A stretch of 33,496 nucleotides of DNA from Lachnospiraceae bacterium (GTDB lineage Bacteria; Bacillota; Clostridia; Lachnospirales; Lachnospiraceae), in contig JAILOI010000121.1 in assembly GCA_024690885.1 (NCBI GenBank), positions 1-33,496 on the forward strand. Direction: 5' to 3'. Each line of letters opens with the position of its first letter. The stretch's first letter is position 1. Shown piece after piece: positions 9,820-18,543 of this stretch. The translations under genes were made by a program, and so were the position numbers. A model generated the notes under the pieces. It had not been told where the DNA came from, ran no database searches, and was given only the letters and a program-made list of their open reading frames with translations.

Positions 9820-10416
9820 TTAACGTTTTTTGGAAGGCTTCTTGCCCTTCTTCCCCTTCTTCTTCACGGAATACCCGAAGGTACCCAACTTCTCCCCTAA
9901 GCGGTAATACTCGCCGTGTGAATAGACGATTGGTTTGGCTTTGGCAAAAGAAAACCGCCCCTTCTCATCCATATATGCCTCGTCGGCATGCACCAAAACC
10001 ACCTTGGCCAAAAACATGCTGTGGCTTCCCAACTTCTTCTCTTCCGTCACCCGACACTCAATGTTCACCGGGCTTTCGGCAATGAGCGGTGCAGCCACCA
10101 CGGAAGCAGCTTCCTTATGAAGCTTACAACGTTCAAACTTATCCATGTCCCGGCCACTATTCACACCACAGAAATCCGTGGCCCACGCCAATTCTTTGGT
10201 GGTGAGGTTGATGACAAATTCCTTGGTGGAACGAATCATCTCATAGGAATAGCGCTCCGGACGAACCGAAATATACACCATCGGTGGATTGGTATTGATG
10301 GTGCCGGTCCACGCCACCGTCAATACATTGTCATGTCCCTTCGCATCCCGACAGGTCACGAGTACCGCAGGCAAGGGATATAACATATTGCCCGGTTTCC
10401 ATTCTTGTTTTGCCAT
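9820..10416 (-). CDS. Flavin reductase-like, FMN-binding split-barrel protein
   Basis: This 198-residue protein resembles the flavin reductase-like (DIM6/NTAB) family. Seen in order are an opening MLYPLPAVLVTCRD, the flavin-side VLTVAWTGTINTNPPMVYIS, then FVINLTTKELAWATDFCG and a basic C-terminal tail (KKKGKKGKKPSKKR). Family members bind FMN and act as flavin reductases or small oxidoreductases; the substrate cannot be told. A longer frame starts at 10452, but it would overlap the upstream gene, while the ATG at 10416 has AGGA upstream and begins MAKQEWKPG. It sits 7 bp after the pyrophosphatase gene and 2 bp before the phosphopantetheinyl transferase, so all three are one transcript. Confidence 0.85.
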   Translation of the reverse strand: MAKQEWKPGNMLYPLPAVLVTCRDAKGHDNVLTVAWTGTINTNPPMVYISVRPERYSYEMIRSTKEFVINLTTKELAWATDFCGVNSGRDMDKFERCKLHKEAASVVAAPLIAESPVNIECRVTEEKKLGSHSMFLAKVVLVHADEAYMDEKGRFSFAKAKPIVYSHGEYYRLGEKLGTFGYSVKKKGKKGKKPSKKR

Positions 10417-10423
10417 AATCGTC

Positions 10424-12085
10424 CTATTCCGACATCGACTGTAAGGTTTCAATCACGGCAGGAATCAACTGCTTCTTACGTGATACCAACCCCGGTACGA
10501 TGATCTTGTCCTTTTTCTTGTTTTCCTGATTGAAGGCACGTCTTGCCACGGTCTCCGCATTGCGACCGGCAAACAACAAGCGCGTCTTCTGGTCTAAGAT
10601 ATCCGTCAACATGACAAATACCATATCCAGATTACGCTCCTTCAATACCTGAGACAAATACTCCTGCAAATCGCCGGAGATATTCTCCAGCTGCTTCTCT
10701 GCCACAGCAGAAATCTGGGATACACCGAAAGTAATATCATCCAAATTGAAGGACTTGAAGTCCTGGTAAAAAATCTGCTCCGTGGTACGTCCGTTGAAGT
10801 TGCTTCCAGCCTCAAACATGGCCATGGCCAACTCCTCGTAATCCACACCGGCAATCTTGGCCAGACGCTTGGCCACCTTCTCATCATAAGCCGTACAGGT
10901 TGGAGAGCGGAACATCAAAGTATCCGATAAGATGGCAGACAACAATAAGCCGGCAATCTGAGGTTCAATCGGAACCTTCTTCTCCTCGTACATGGTTGCA
11001 ATGATGGTGGAACAGCATCCCAGTGGCTGATTACGGAAATAAATCGGCTGGATGGTTTCTAAGCTTCCCAGCTTATGATGGTCGATAATCTCAAGGATTT
11101 CCGCATCATGGATTCCATCCACCGCCTGACTCTTCTCGTTGTGATCCACCAGAATGATTTTCTTCTTCTCCGGATTCAACAAGTTACGACGGGAGAACAT
11201 TCCGATATAATGATAGTCCTCATCCAGAATCGGGAAGTCACGATGGCGAACCTTAGATACGGTTTCCTTCACATCGTCCACATAATCTTCCGGATCAAAA
11301 GAGATAATCTTCTCTCTGGTCATCAGGAAGCGAATCGGAATACTCTGGTTGATCAAACGTGCAGTGGTAAAGCTATCGTATTCTGTTGTAATTACAACAC
11401 AGTCAATGGCCTGGGCCGTCTTCAAAATCTCCGGATCTACGGTACTTGCTCCGGTAATAATCATACAGCTTGGAATCTGCTCTAAGATGATACGCTGACG
11501 TTCAATAACGTTACCTACAATAACCAGATCGTCACCTTCCACCTCGTTATGAATATCCTCACGATTGGATGCGGTCACCACGACCTTGCCGTTCATAAAG
11601 TATGCATGCTCATTGCCGCAATGCATCTTACCGGAAAGAATTTCAATCATGTTCTTATACTGGGTACGCGCCTGGGCCAACACCCGATTGTCATACACAT
11701 CCATATAGGAGTATGCAATATCTCCGTTGACAATGATTCCGTTTAACTTGCCGTTCGGTGCAACCACCGGAAGGGTAACGACGTTCTCGGACTTCATCAA
11801 TTCCCACGCTTTCTTCAGGGAAATATGTCCGTCCACGCCGGCGGTCTTACGATAATCAATATCCTTAATCTGTGCACCAACATCCGTAACCGTCTTCGGT
11901 GCCTTCACACCAAATCGCTTCAACACATAACGTGTCTCCTCATTGATGTTGCCTGCTTTCTTTGGGATGTATTCATCCTCTTCGGTTAAATTCTTTAGGT
12001 TTGCGTAGGCAATGGCTGCACAAATAGAATCCGTATCCGGATTCTTATGTCCCACTACCCACACGGTATTTTTCTTACTACTCAT
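10424..12085 (-). CDS. ppaC: CBS/DRTGG-domain manganese-dependent inorganic pyrophosphatase
   Basis: This is a family II (DHH) pyrophosphatase of 553 residues that hydrolyses cytoplasmic pyrophosphate. The catalytic domain is split by a regulatory insert. Metal ligands appear in GHKNPDTDS (His13, Asp17, Asp19), LVDHNE (Asp314) and IDHHKLG (Asp335-His337). SDT is at residues 387-389, and the C-terminal DHHA2 domain ends with the substrate-binding SRKKQ (535-539). The insert holds CBS1 (about 86-135), a DRTGG domain (about 145-245) and CBS2 (about 245-303). In related enzymes this arrangement gives inhibition by AMP or ADP and activation by diadenosine polyphosphates. It is the first gene of an operon with a flavoprotein and a phosphopantetheinyl transferase, starting with a TGGAG site. 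Confidence 0.95.
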   Translation of the reverse strand: MSSKKNTVWVVGHKNPDTDSICAAIAYANLKNLTEEDEYIPKKAGNINEETRYVLKRFGVKAPKTVTDVGAQIKDIDYRKTAGVDGHISLKKAWELMKSENVVTLPVVAPNGKLNGIIVNGDIAYSYMDVYDNRVLAQARTQYKNMIEILSGKMHCGNEHAYFMNGKVVVTASNREDIHNEVEGDDLVIVGNVIERQRIILEQIPSCMIITGASTVDPEILKTAQAIDCVVITTEYDSFTTARLINQSIPIRFLMTREKIISFDPEDYVDDVKETVSKVRHRDFPILDEDYHYIGMFSRRNLLNPEKKKIILVDHNEKSQAVDGIHDAEILEIIDHHKLGSLETIQPIYFRNQPLGCCSTIIATMYEEKKVPIEPQIAGLLLSAILSDTLMFRSPTCTAYDEKVAKRLAKIAGVDYEELAMAMFEAGSNFNGRTTEQIFYQDFKSFNLDDITFGVSQISAVAEKQLENISGDLQEYLSQVLKERNLDMVFVMLTDILDQKTRLLFAGRNAETVARRAFNQENKKKDKIIVPGLVSRKKQLIPAVIETLQSMSE

Positions 12086-12102
12086 TCATTCACTCCAAAA
12101 GT

Positions 12103-12138
12103 CAAAATAAGGACCGACCCATCCCTGGCCCGATCCTT
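12103..12138 (-). terminator. Probable terminator after the coiled-coil protein gene
   Basis: On the minus strand, AAGGATCGG and CCGACC..TCGGTCCTT regions form a 9-bp stem with G-U pairs, 12 bp after the stop codon. The following T-tract (TATTTTGACTTTT) is interrupted, so some readthrough into ppaC is possible; no separate consensus ppaC promoter was found. Confidence 0.6.
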
Positions 12139-12150
12139 ATGCCTATGCGA

Positions 12151-12858
12151 TTACAGTAACCCAATAACAGTAAGTGCTGTCACTACATCGACTGCCAATA
12201 CAATAATCAGTACTGTTAACACAACCCCAAAGCGTATTTTCATGGAACGATACTTCTGTTCTAATTCCACCTGACGAGCCACATGCTCTGCGCTCATCTT
12301 CTCCTCTTGTTCCTTGAACAAGTCCTGTACATTCCGATATACCTTCACATTCTCAGAATGTATCTTCTCTCCGATTTCCGACTTCAATGTCTCGAAACTC
12401 TCTGCAATCTTATCCACAGATTCCTGGATGGTTGCGGATTGCTTCTTGGCCTCTTCCTGACTATCCGTCACCTGCTTGGCCACATTATCGTTGAAATCAT
12501 CCATATTTCCTCGGAGGGACTTTAACATCCGGTCCACCTGTGACTCTACACTGGTTACCAGTCCGTCTGCCTCCTCCTGCTTCTTGGTCAATTCCTCTTG
12601 TAACTGCTGATTGGCTTTCTCCTTCTCAGCAACTAATCCCTCTAATTCACGTACGCGATTCTGCTTCGCATTGATCAATCCCTGCAACTGCTTCGCTTTC
12701 TCGCGAAATGCATCAATCTGCACCAACAGATTGTCCTCTAGCGGTTCCACATTCATCGGCGTCTCATTGCTTGCTGTACTCTCCACAGTCATTCCTTCCC
12801 GATCCAATGCCTCATCTCGAACGAGGTCCCATGCATCTTTCTTATCGTCGTTACCCAT
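12151..12858 (-). CDS. Coiled-coil protein with C-terminal membrane anchor, unknown function
   Basis: I do not recognise a family. The 235-residue protein has an acidic, disordered-looking first 40 residues (MGNDDKKDAWDLVRDEALD...). A long coiled coil rich in Glu, Lys and Gln runs from about 45 to 207, for example KQLQGLINAKQNRVRELEGL and FKEQEEKMSAEHVARQVELE. The last 25 or so residues are one hydrophobic helix (FGVVLTVLIIVLAVDVVTAL) that would anchor it in the membrane with the coil in the cytoplasm. There is no signal peptide, enzyme motif or MCP hairpin tip. It is monocistronic, with its own promoter and terminator. A scaffold, polar-organising or division-related role is conceivable but not shown. 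A Shine-Dalgarno-like GGGGAG lies upstream. Confidence 0.85.
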   Translation of the reverse strand: MGNDDKKDAWDLVRDEALDREGMTVESTASNETPMNVEPLEDNLLVQIDAFREKAKQLQGLINAKQNRVRELEGLVAEKEKANQQLQEELTKKQEEADGLVTSVESQVDRMLKSLRGNMDDFNDNVAKQVTDSQEEAKKQSATIQESVDKIAESFETLKSEIGEKIHSENVKVYRNVQDLFKEQEEKMSAEHVARQVELEQKYRSMKIRFGVVLTVLIIVLAVDVVTALTVIGLL

Positions 12859-12909
12859 ATGTATTATCTGCTCCCCATCAAGAACTAGACTCCAAATTCA
12901 TCCGTTTCC

Positions 12910-12938
12910 ATGATAGCATTTCGCCCATTTTTTGTAAA
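12910..12938 (-). promoter_or_regulatory. Promoter of the coiled-coil protein gene
   Basis: On the minus strand, TTTACA (12938-12933) and TATCAT (12915-12910) are spaced by 17 bp, about 52 bp upstream of the start codon. Both hexamers match five or four of six consensus positions. Confidence 0.55.
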
Positions 12939-13080
12939 CGCCAAATCCTGTTTTCGCTTCTTGCCTTCCGCTTTTTTGCCCTGCCTTTTCCGTGGGTGTG
13001 CGCCTCTTTTCTTGAACCGATAGGGAGAGCGACCTCGCCAAGGAAGGGAATGCATCGGCAGGTGGCAGGGTACAAGCAAA
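12939..13080. other. GC-rich intergenic stretch with nested inverted repeats, no gene supported
   Basis: Between the coiled-coil gene promoter and the nifJ terminator lies sequence richer in G+C than other gaps here. Nested complementary segments are visible: GCCCTGCC (12978-12985) with GGCAGGG (13064-13070), CCGAT (13017-13021) with ATCGG (13054-13058), and GCG/CGC around ACCT (13029-13038). Several short frames cross it on the minus strand, but they are Arg/Lys-rich, overlap each other and lack ribosome sites. It could be a structured RNA or simply a decayed gene. Confidence 0.35.
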
Positions 13081-13084
13081 CACA

Positions 13085-13118
13085 AAAATACCGCCTCCCC
13101 AAAGGAAGACGGTATTTT
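13085..13118 (-). terminator. Intrinsic terminator after nifJ (probably bidirectional)
   Basis: On the minus strand, AAAATACCGTCTTCC pairs with GGAGGCGGTATTTT around a short loop, ending in a T-run. The A-rich left arm gives a T-tract on the other strand too. It begins 25 bp after the nifJ stop codon. Confidence 0.9.
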
Positions 13119-13142
13119 CTATGATAATTCTTGTAGGAAGAA

Positions 13143-16100
13143 TTAATCTGCTTTGTAGAGATCAACAAGCTTGGTTAAGTACTCGTAGCGCTCCTTGTAC
13201 TGCTGTTCGGACTCAGCGAACAACTTGGCAGCCTTGTTCGGATTGAACTTCGCAAGCGCAGCGTAACGGCTTTCACCCTTCAGGAATTCCTGGAAGTCTC
13301 CGGTAGGAGCCTTGGAATCAAGAATGAATGCGTCCTTGCCTTCTGCAGCAAGCTCAGGATTGAAGCGGAAGTCGAACCAGTAACCAGCCTCGACAGCCAA
13401 CTTCTCCTCGGTCTGAGCCTTGGACATACCCTTACGGATACCATGGTTGATACATGGAGCGTAAGCGATGATAACAGAAGGACCCGGATAAGCCTCAGCC
13501 TCAGCAAGTGCCTTGACGCACTGTGCAGGATCAGCACCCATGTTGATCTGAGCAACGTAAACATAGCCGTAGCTCATTGCAATACCTGCAAGATCCTTCT
13601 TCTTGGTCTCTTTACCACCTGCTGCGAACTGAGCGGTAGCACCAAGAGGCGTAGACTTGGAGGACTGTCCACCGGTGTTGGAGTAAACCTCAGTATCGTA
13701 AACCATCACGTTGATGTCACGACCGGAAGCGATGATGTGGTCTAATCCGCCGAAGCCGATATCGTAAGCCCAACCGTCACCACCGAATACCCACTGAGAC
13801 TTCTTGGAGAGATAATCCTTCTCCTTCAGCACAGCCTTAGCAGTCTCGGAACCTTCCTTCTCAAGAGCAGCAACCAAAGCGTCTGTAGCAGGGCCGTTGG
13901 TAACACCGCTGTTGAAGGTATCATTCCATTCCTGAACTGCAGCCTTAACATTGGCATCTGAGGTCTTCTCACATAACTCATCCAAAGTAGCTTTCAAACG
14001 ATCACGAATTGCTCTCTGAGCAAGTAACATACCATAACCGAACTCAGCAGCATCCTCGAACAAGGAGTTAGACCATGCAGGTCCCTGTCCCTTGAAGTTG
14101 GTGGTGTAAGGTGTAGAAGGTGAGGAGTTACCCCAGATAGAGGAACATCCGGTTGCATTAGCAATGTACATTCTATCACCGAACAACTGCGTAATTAACT
14201 TCGCATAAGGGGTCTCACCACAACCACCGCAAGCTCCGGAGAACTCAAGTAATGGCTGCTTGAACTGGCTACCCTTAACGCTGTTGATCTTGAACTTCTC
14301 AATTACTTCCTGCTTCTCAGGAAGAGTAACCGCATAATCAAAGAACTTCTGCTCTCCTTCGTTCTCTTCGAAGGAGTTCATGGAGATGGCCTGAACCTTG
14401 TCCGGACATACATTGACACAAGATCCACATCCGGTACAGTCGAATGCAGAAACAACGATAGCGAACTTCATACCAGGCATACCGGTCATGTCCTTCATCG
14501 GCATATCTGCAGGTGCCTTGGCAGCTTCCTCTTCGGTCATAGCAACCGGACGGATTGCAGCATGCGGACATACATAAGAACACTGGTTACACTGGATACA
14601 CTTGGTTACATCCCATACCGGAACGTCAGTAGCAACACCACGCTTCTCGAATGCTGCAGTACCGGAAGGAGTAGAACCGTCTACATACTTCTTTGCTACA
14701 GAAACCGGGATGGTGTTACCCTGCTGAGCGTTGACCTTCTGCTGGATGTTGCGAACGAATTCAGCAGCAGCGCCTTCACCCTTCACCTCTGCAGAGAAGT
14801 CCTCGTCCTTGCAGTTCTTCCAGGACTCCGGAACGTTGACCTTAACGTATGCAGTTGCACCTGCGTCGATAGCGTCATGGTTCATCTTAACGATGTCGTC
14901 ACCCTTCTTCGCATAAGACTTGGTTGCTGCGTCCTTCATGAGCTTGATTACCTGCTCTTCCGGAATCAACTTGGTCAATGAGAAGAATGCGGACTGCAAT
15001 ACGGTATTGATACGGTTACCAAGACCGATTTCCTTACCAATCTTAACACCATCGATGATGTAGAACTGAATGTTGTTCTCAGCGATGTATCTCTTAACCT
15101 GTCCAGGAAGCTTCTCATCCAATTCATCCTCGGTCCACTGGGTGTTGAAAAGGAAGGTTCCGCCAGGAACCAAATCCTGAACCATGTTGTACTTGTAGAT
15201 GTATGCAGTACAGTGGCAAGCAACGAAGTTTGCCTGGCTGATCAAGTAAGTCGAACGGATTGGTGTATGACCAAAACGTAAGTGGGAAATGGTTACACCG
15301 CCGGACTTCTTGGAATCATAATCGAAGTAAGCCTGTGCATACATGTCGGTGTTATCACCGATGATCTTGATGGAGTTCTTGTTAGCACCTACGGTACCAT
15401 CTGCACCAAGACCCCAGAACTTACAGTTGGTGGTTCCTTCCGGTGTAGTAACCGGATTTTCCTTACGATCCAGGGAAAGATGGGTTACATCATCTGTGAT
15501 AGATAAGGTAAATCTCTCCTTGTCTTCGTTGTGATATACAGCGATGATATCGGCAGGAATGGTATCCTTGGAACCAAGACCATAACGACCACCAAATACC
15601 TCAACCTGATCGAACTTGCTACCCTTCAATGCAGCAACAACGTCTAAGAACAGAGGCTCACCAAGAGAACCAGGCTCCTTGGTACGATCCAATACATAGA
15701 TTCTCTTAGTAGAATCCGGAATTGCCTCGATTAATGCTTCCTTAACGAATGGACGATACAAACGAACCTTGACAACGCCCACCTTCTCACCACGAGCCAT
15801 CAAGAAATCGATGGTCTCATCGATGGTCTCACAAACAGATCCCATAGCGATGATGACACGCTCAGCATCCGGAGCACCATAGTAATTGAACAACTTGTAG
15901 TTGGTTCCAATCTTCTCATTGATCTTGTCCATGTACTTCTGTACGATTGCAGGCAACTCATCATAGTAAGAGTTGCAAGCCTCTCTGGACTGGAAGAAGA
16001 TATCCGGGTTCTGAGCAGATCCCATCTCCTTCGGCTTGTTTGGATTCAAAGCGTTTGCCTTGAACTCTTCTACCTTGTCCCAAGGCATCAAATCACGCAA

Positions 16101-16682
16101 CTCCGCGTAATTGTCCTTCTCGGACCAGGTTTCAATCTTCTGAATTTCATGAGAGGTACGGAATCCATCGAAGAAATTAATGAATGGAACCTTGCCTTCA
16201 ATTGCTGCACAGTGAGCAACCGGAGTTAAGTCCATAACTTCCTGTACGGAAGACTCGCAAAGCATAGCAACACCGGTCTGACGGCATGCATATACGTCGG
16301 AATGATCACCGAAGATGTTCAAAGCGTGTGTAGCTACACAACGTGCAGATACATTGAATACGCCAGGAAGTCCTTCGCCGGCAATCTTGTACAGGTTTGG
16401 AATCATAAGTAAAAGTCCCTGGGAAGCAGTATAGGTTGCGGTTAACGCACCTGCTGTCAGGGAACCGTGAACTGCTCCGGCAGCACCGGCCTCAGACTGC
16501 ATCTCTGTAATCTGAACGGTCTGTCCAAATAAGTTCTTACGTCCTGCATTTGCCCACTCATCAACGTGCTCAGGCATAACAGACGATGGGGTAATCGGGT
16601 ACATTGCGGCAACTTCAGTAAACGCATAAGAAGCGTGTGCTGCAGCCTGATTACCATCCATGGTTTTCATAGCTCTTTTCAT
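13143..16682 (-). CDS. nifJ: Pyruvate:ferredoxin (flavodoxin) oxidoreductase
   Basis: This 1179-residue single-chain enzyme oxidises pyruvate to acetyl-CoA and CO2 and reduces ferredoxin, the central step of anaerobic fermentation. All domains are present in the usual order. The N-terminal part has the pyruvate/TPP motifs YPITPSS and EAGAAGAVHG. The gamma-type and CoA-binding parts follow, then two [4Fe-4S] clusters (CIQCNQCSYVCP from Cys695, CTGCGSCVNVCP from Cys749). The proximal-cluster motif CGGCGETPY and the TPP domain (GDGWAYDIGFGG near 965, then VYSNTGGQSSKSTP) complete it. A longer frame reaches 16877, but the ATG at 16682 has AGGAGG just upstream and MKRAMKTMDGNQAAAHASYAF is the family start. 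It is monocistronic. The symbol por is also used. Confidence 0.98.
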   Translation of the reverse strand: MKRAMKTMDGNQAAAHASYAFTEVAAMYPITPSSVMPEHVDEWANAGRKNLFGQTVQITEMQSEAGAAGAVHGSLTAGALTATYTASQGLLLMIPNLYKIAGEGLPGVFNVSARCVATHALNIFGDHSDVYACRQTGVAMLCESSVQEVMDLTPVAHCAAIEGKVPFINFFDGFRTSHEIQKIETWSEKDNYAELRDLMPWDKVEEFKANALNPNKPKEMGSAQNPDIFFQSREACNSYYDELPAIVQKYMDKINEKIGTNYKLFNYYGAPDAERVIIAMGSVCETIDETIDFLMARGEKVGVVKVRLYRPFVKEALIEAIPDSTKRIYVLDRTKEPGSLGEPLFLDVVAALKGSKFDQVEVFGGRYGLGSKDTIPADIIAVYHNEDKERFTLSITDDVTHLSLDRKENPVTTPEGTTNCKFWGLGADGTVGANKNSIKIIGDNTDMYAQAYFDYDSKKSGGVTISHLRFGHTPIRSTYLISQANFVACHCTAYIYKYNMVQDLVPGGTFLFNTQWTEDELDEKLPGQVKRYIAENNIQFYIIDGVKIGKEIGLGNRINTVLQSAFFSLTKLIPEEQVIKLMKDAATKSYAKKGDDIVKMNHDAIDAGATAYVKVNVPESWKNCKDEDFSAEVKGEGAAAEFVRNIQQKVNAQQGNTIPVSVAKKYVDGSTPSGTAAFEKRGVATDVPVWDVTKCIQCNQCSYVCPHAAIRPVAMTEEEAAKAPADMPMKDMTGMPGMKFAIVVSAFDCTGCGSCVNVCPDKVQAISMNSFEENEGEQKFFDYAVTLPEKQEVIEKFKINSVKGSQFKQPLLEFSGACGGCGETPYAKLITQLFGDRMYIANATGCSSIWGNSSPSTPYTTNFKGQGPAWSNSLFEDAAEFGYGMLLAQRAIRDRLKATLDELCEKTSDANVKAAVQEWNDTFNSGVTNGPATDALVAALEKEGSETAKAVLKEKDYLSKKSQWVFGGDGWAYDIGFGGLDHIIASGRDINVMVYDTEVYSNTGGQSSKSTPLGATAQFAAGGKETKKKDLAGIAMSYGYVYVAQINMGADPAQCVKALAEAEAYPGPSVIIAYAPCINHGIRKGMSKAQTEEKLAVEAGYWFDFRFNPELAAEGKDAFILDSKAPTGDFQEFLKGESRYAALAKFNPNKAAKLFAESEQQYKERYEYLTKLVDLYKAD

Positions 16683-16746
16683 GTTATTTCCTCCTACAAA
16701 AATATACTTTTCACGATTCACACAATAAACTGTGCTACACTTAAAA

Positions 16747-16775
16747 ATATAAGGACTTTTGTGTTGAAAATCAAT
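16747..16775 (-). promoter_or_regulatory. Probable promoter of nifJ
   Basis: On the minus strand, TTGATT (16775-16770) and TATATT (16752-16747) are spaced by 17 bp, leaving a leader of about 60 nt. This is the best match in the 259-bp gap. The rest of the gap is AT-rich, and I see no convincing Rex or other operator in it. Confidence 0.5.
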
Positions 16776-16856
16776 AGACGAAGCCCGAGAAACTGTTTTT
16801 CTTTTAGAACATTTACACAAGAAATACCGTATGTAATATACAAAAAACAAACACCA

Positions 16857-16893
16857 CGAAAAAGGAAGCCGCTTCATCGAAACGACTTCCTAC
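16857..16893 (-). terminator. Intrinsic terminator after the chemoreceptor gene
   Basis: On the minus strand, AGGAAGTCGTTTC and GAAGCGGCTTCCT form the stem, followed by TTTTT. It lies about 50 bp beyond the chemoreceptor stop codon. Confidence 0.85.
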
Positions 16894-16941
16894 TATATGT
16901 TGCATTGTGAAATTTTCACGAAAAATCGTTGTGCATCCTGC

Positions 16942-18393
16942 CTAATCCATTCCGAACTGTTCCTTCAAATCATTGGACAAACCGGCGATTCCTACGATTT
17001 CTTCCTTCACATCTCCCACCGAATCATGCTGTGCCATAATGTTTTCCGCAATACTCTGGATCATTGCGGAGTTCTCTTCGTTGGTGGCTACCAGGGTCTC
17101 AATCTCCTGCTGAATCTCACCGAAAACATGACGAATATTCTCGATGACCTCGTATTCCTGATTTACCATATCTTGGGCCTCGGTGGTGGAGTGACGAATG
17201 CCATCGAAGACTTCTAACAAGCCCACCATCTTCTCAACACCTTCCTGTGCAGCCTTGGCACCGGCGTTAATCTTATTGGAAACATCACCGGTAGTTGCGG
17301 TCAATCCATCCAGGATTCCCTTGATGTTATCCGCTGCCTGAGAGGACTGCTCAGCAAGCAAACGAATCTCATCTGCAACGACGGCAAATCCGCGTCCATG
17401 CTCTCCTGCTCTGGCTGCCTCAATGGATGCATTCAATGACAACAGGTTGGTCTGGCTGGCAATGGCATTGATTTCCTCGAGGATGCTGGTAATCTTGCTC
17501 ATCTCTGCCAGCAATCCGTCGGTTGCTTCTCTTGCGGAACCAACCACAGAAACCATCTCACCCAAATCTTCCTGGAAGTTCTTGGCCTCTGTATCTCCGT
17601 CATCCACAGAGGTACGCACCTGTTTGAAGGAATCCTCCAGGTTTCTTGCCATCTCGAAGTTTCGGTCCACCTGCTCGTTGGCGTTATTGATTTTCTCGCT
17701 AAATGCGATGGTGGCATTGGTGGTACTCTCTACCACCTTGCCCATCTGGCTGGCGGATTCGCTAACGCTGTTGGCCTGCTCCACCAGATGATTCATACCT
17801 TCTTTACAATCAGAGATTGCAGAATTTAAATTCTTGGCAATACCATTGGCGGTCTTCTCATTCTCTTGCACCAGGCCCAAGGATTCTTCTGCCTGCTCAA
17901 TGAAGTAGCGGCCTCTGCGGACTGCCATAATCAAGGCAACCTCGACGAATACCAACAGTGCGGCTTTTACGATTGCACCTGCGGTGGTTGCATAAATTCC
18001 GTCAATGATATGTGGATCTGCGATAATGGAAATAACGGATGCCACAGCCATCACGATGGTATACCACTTGATATAGGTATCTTCAAAGTATACGGCACAC
18101 ATTGCTGCAAACAGATAATTTGCTAAAAAGGATACAGCGCTTCCACCTACAACAAAAGAATAAACAAAGGTTGCAATGGAAGGAACCAACAGGATTCCCA
18201 TTGCTTTGATGAGATCATTGGCACTTGAGACATATAGTACAATGCCAACAATTCCGGCGATAATCATGGTCAAACATCCACCGATGACCATACCCATATC
18301 ACTATGATACGTAAATGCGGTCATCAAACACATGACGACGATTCCAACCCAGATGACGGTTAAGTTATTTTTATGTATTCTACTTGTTTCCAT
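16942..18393 (-). CDS. Methyl-accepting chemotaxis protein with a six-helix membrane sensor
   Basis: This 483-residue protein would control CheA kinase activity in chemotaxis. Residues 10-157 form six predicted membrane helices (about 10-28, 33-54, 62-82, 86-102, 108-125, 135-157) joined by very short loops. There is no extracellular ligand-binding domain and no recognisable HAMP domain. A long helical cytoplasmic domain follows. Its highly conserved hairpin tip is at about 306-350 ([20 protein letters not shown] and [20 protein letters not shown]), and the helical bundle returns to the C-terminus. The stimulus may be sensed inside or at the membrane. It is monocistronic, with a near-consensus promoter and terminator. 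No other che or flagellar gene is in the window. A signalling role outside motility is possible. Confidence 0.93.
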   Translation of the reverse strand: METSRIHKNNLTVIWVGIVVMCLMTAFTYHSDMGMVIGGCLTMIIAGIVGIVLYVSSANDLIKAMGILLVPSIATFVYSFVVGGSAVSFLANYLFAAMCAVYFEDTYIKWYTIVMAVASVISIIADPHIIDGIYATTAGAIVKAALLVFVEVALIMAVRRGRYFIEQAEESLGLVQENEKTANGIAKNLNSAISDCKEGMNHLVEQANSVSESASQMGKVVESTTNATIAFSEKINNANEQVDRNFEMARNLEDSFKQVRTSVDDGDTEAKNFQEDLGEMVSVVGSAREATDGLLAEMSKITSILEEINAIASQTNLLSLNASIEAARAGEHGRGFAVVADEIRLLAEQSSQAADNIKGILDGLTATTGDVSNKINAGAKAAQEGVEKMVGLLEVFDGIRHSTTEAQDMVNQEYEVIENIRHVFGEIQQEIETLVATNEENSAMIQSIAENIMAQHDSVGDVKEEIVGIAGLSNDLKEQFGMD

Positions 18394-18456
18394 TCGGACG
18401 ACGCTCCTTTCTGCCCAAAAAGTCTCCCCTTTTCAAGCGCCCGATAAACTAGCTAA

Positions 18457-18485
18457 ATTATATTTCTATTTGTACTTTTTTTCAA
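18457..18485 (-). promoter_or_regulatory. Promoter of the chemoreceptor gene
   Basis: On the minus strand, TTGAAA (18485-18480) and TATAAT (18462-18457) are spaced by 17 bp, about 64 bp upstream of the start codon. It physically overlaps the divergent ABC-F promoter. Confidence 0.75.
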
Positions 18486-18498
18486 TCTACTTTATAAT
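18470..18498 (+). promoter_or_regulatory. Promoter of the ABC-F gene
   Basis: TTGTAC (18470-18475), a 17-bp spacer and TATAAT (18493-18498) face right, about 45 bp upstream of the ABC-F ATG. Its -35 and spacer share DNA with the chemoreceptor promoter, so the two polymerases cannot bind together. Confidence 0.75.
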
Positions 18499-18543
18499 AA
18501 GTGAGATTTTGTGTATTTTTATAAAACAGAAAGGATGTAATCA

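Noticed and set aside
12878..13168. Overlapping minus-strand frames of 61-96 codons between the coiled-coil gene and nifJ
   Set aside because: They overlap each other in different frames, span a terminator and promoter, lack ribosome sites and have Arg/Lys-biased composition of noncoding GC-rich DNA.
16683..16740. Rex-type redox operator upstream of nifJ
   Set aside because: TTGTGTGAA and CACAGTTTATTGTGTG look suggestive but no proper TTGTTA-type palindrome is present.
16683..16877. Longer nifJ reading frame with 65 extra N-terminal residues
   Set aside because: The extension is not family sequence and contains the promoter; the ATG at 16682 has a strong ribosome site.
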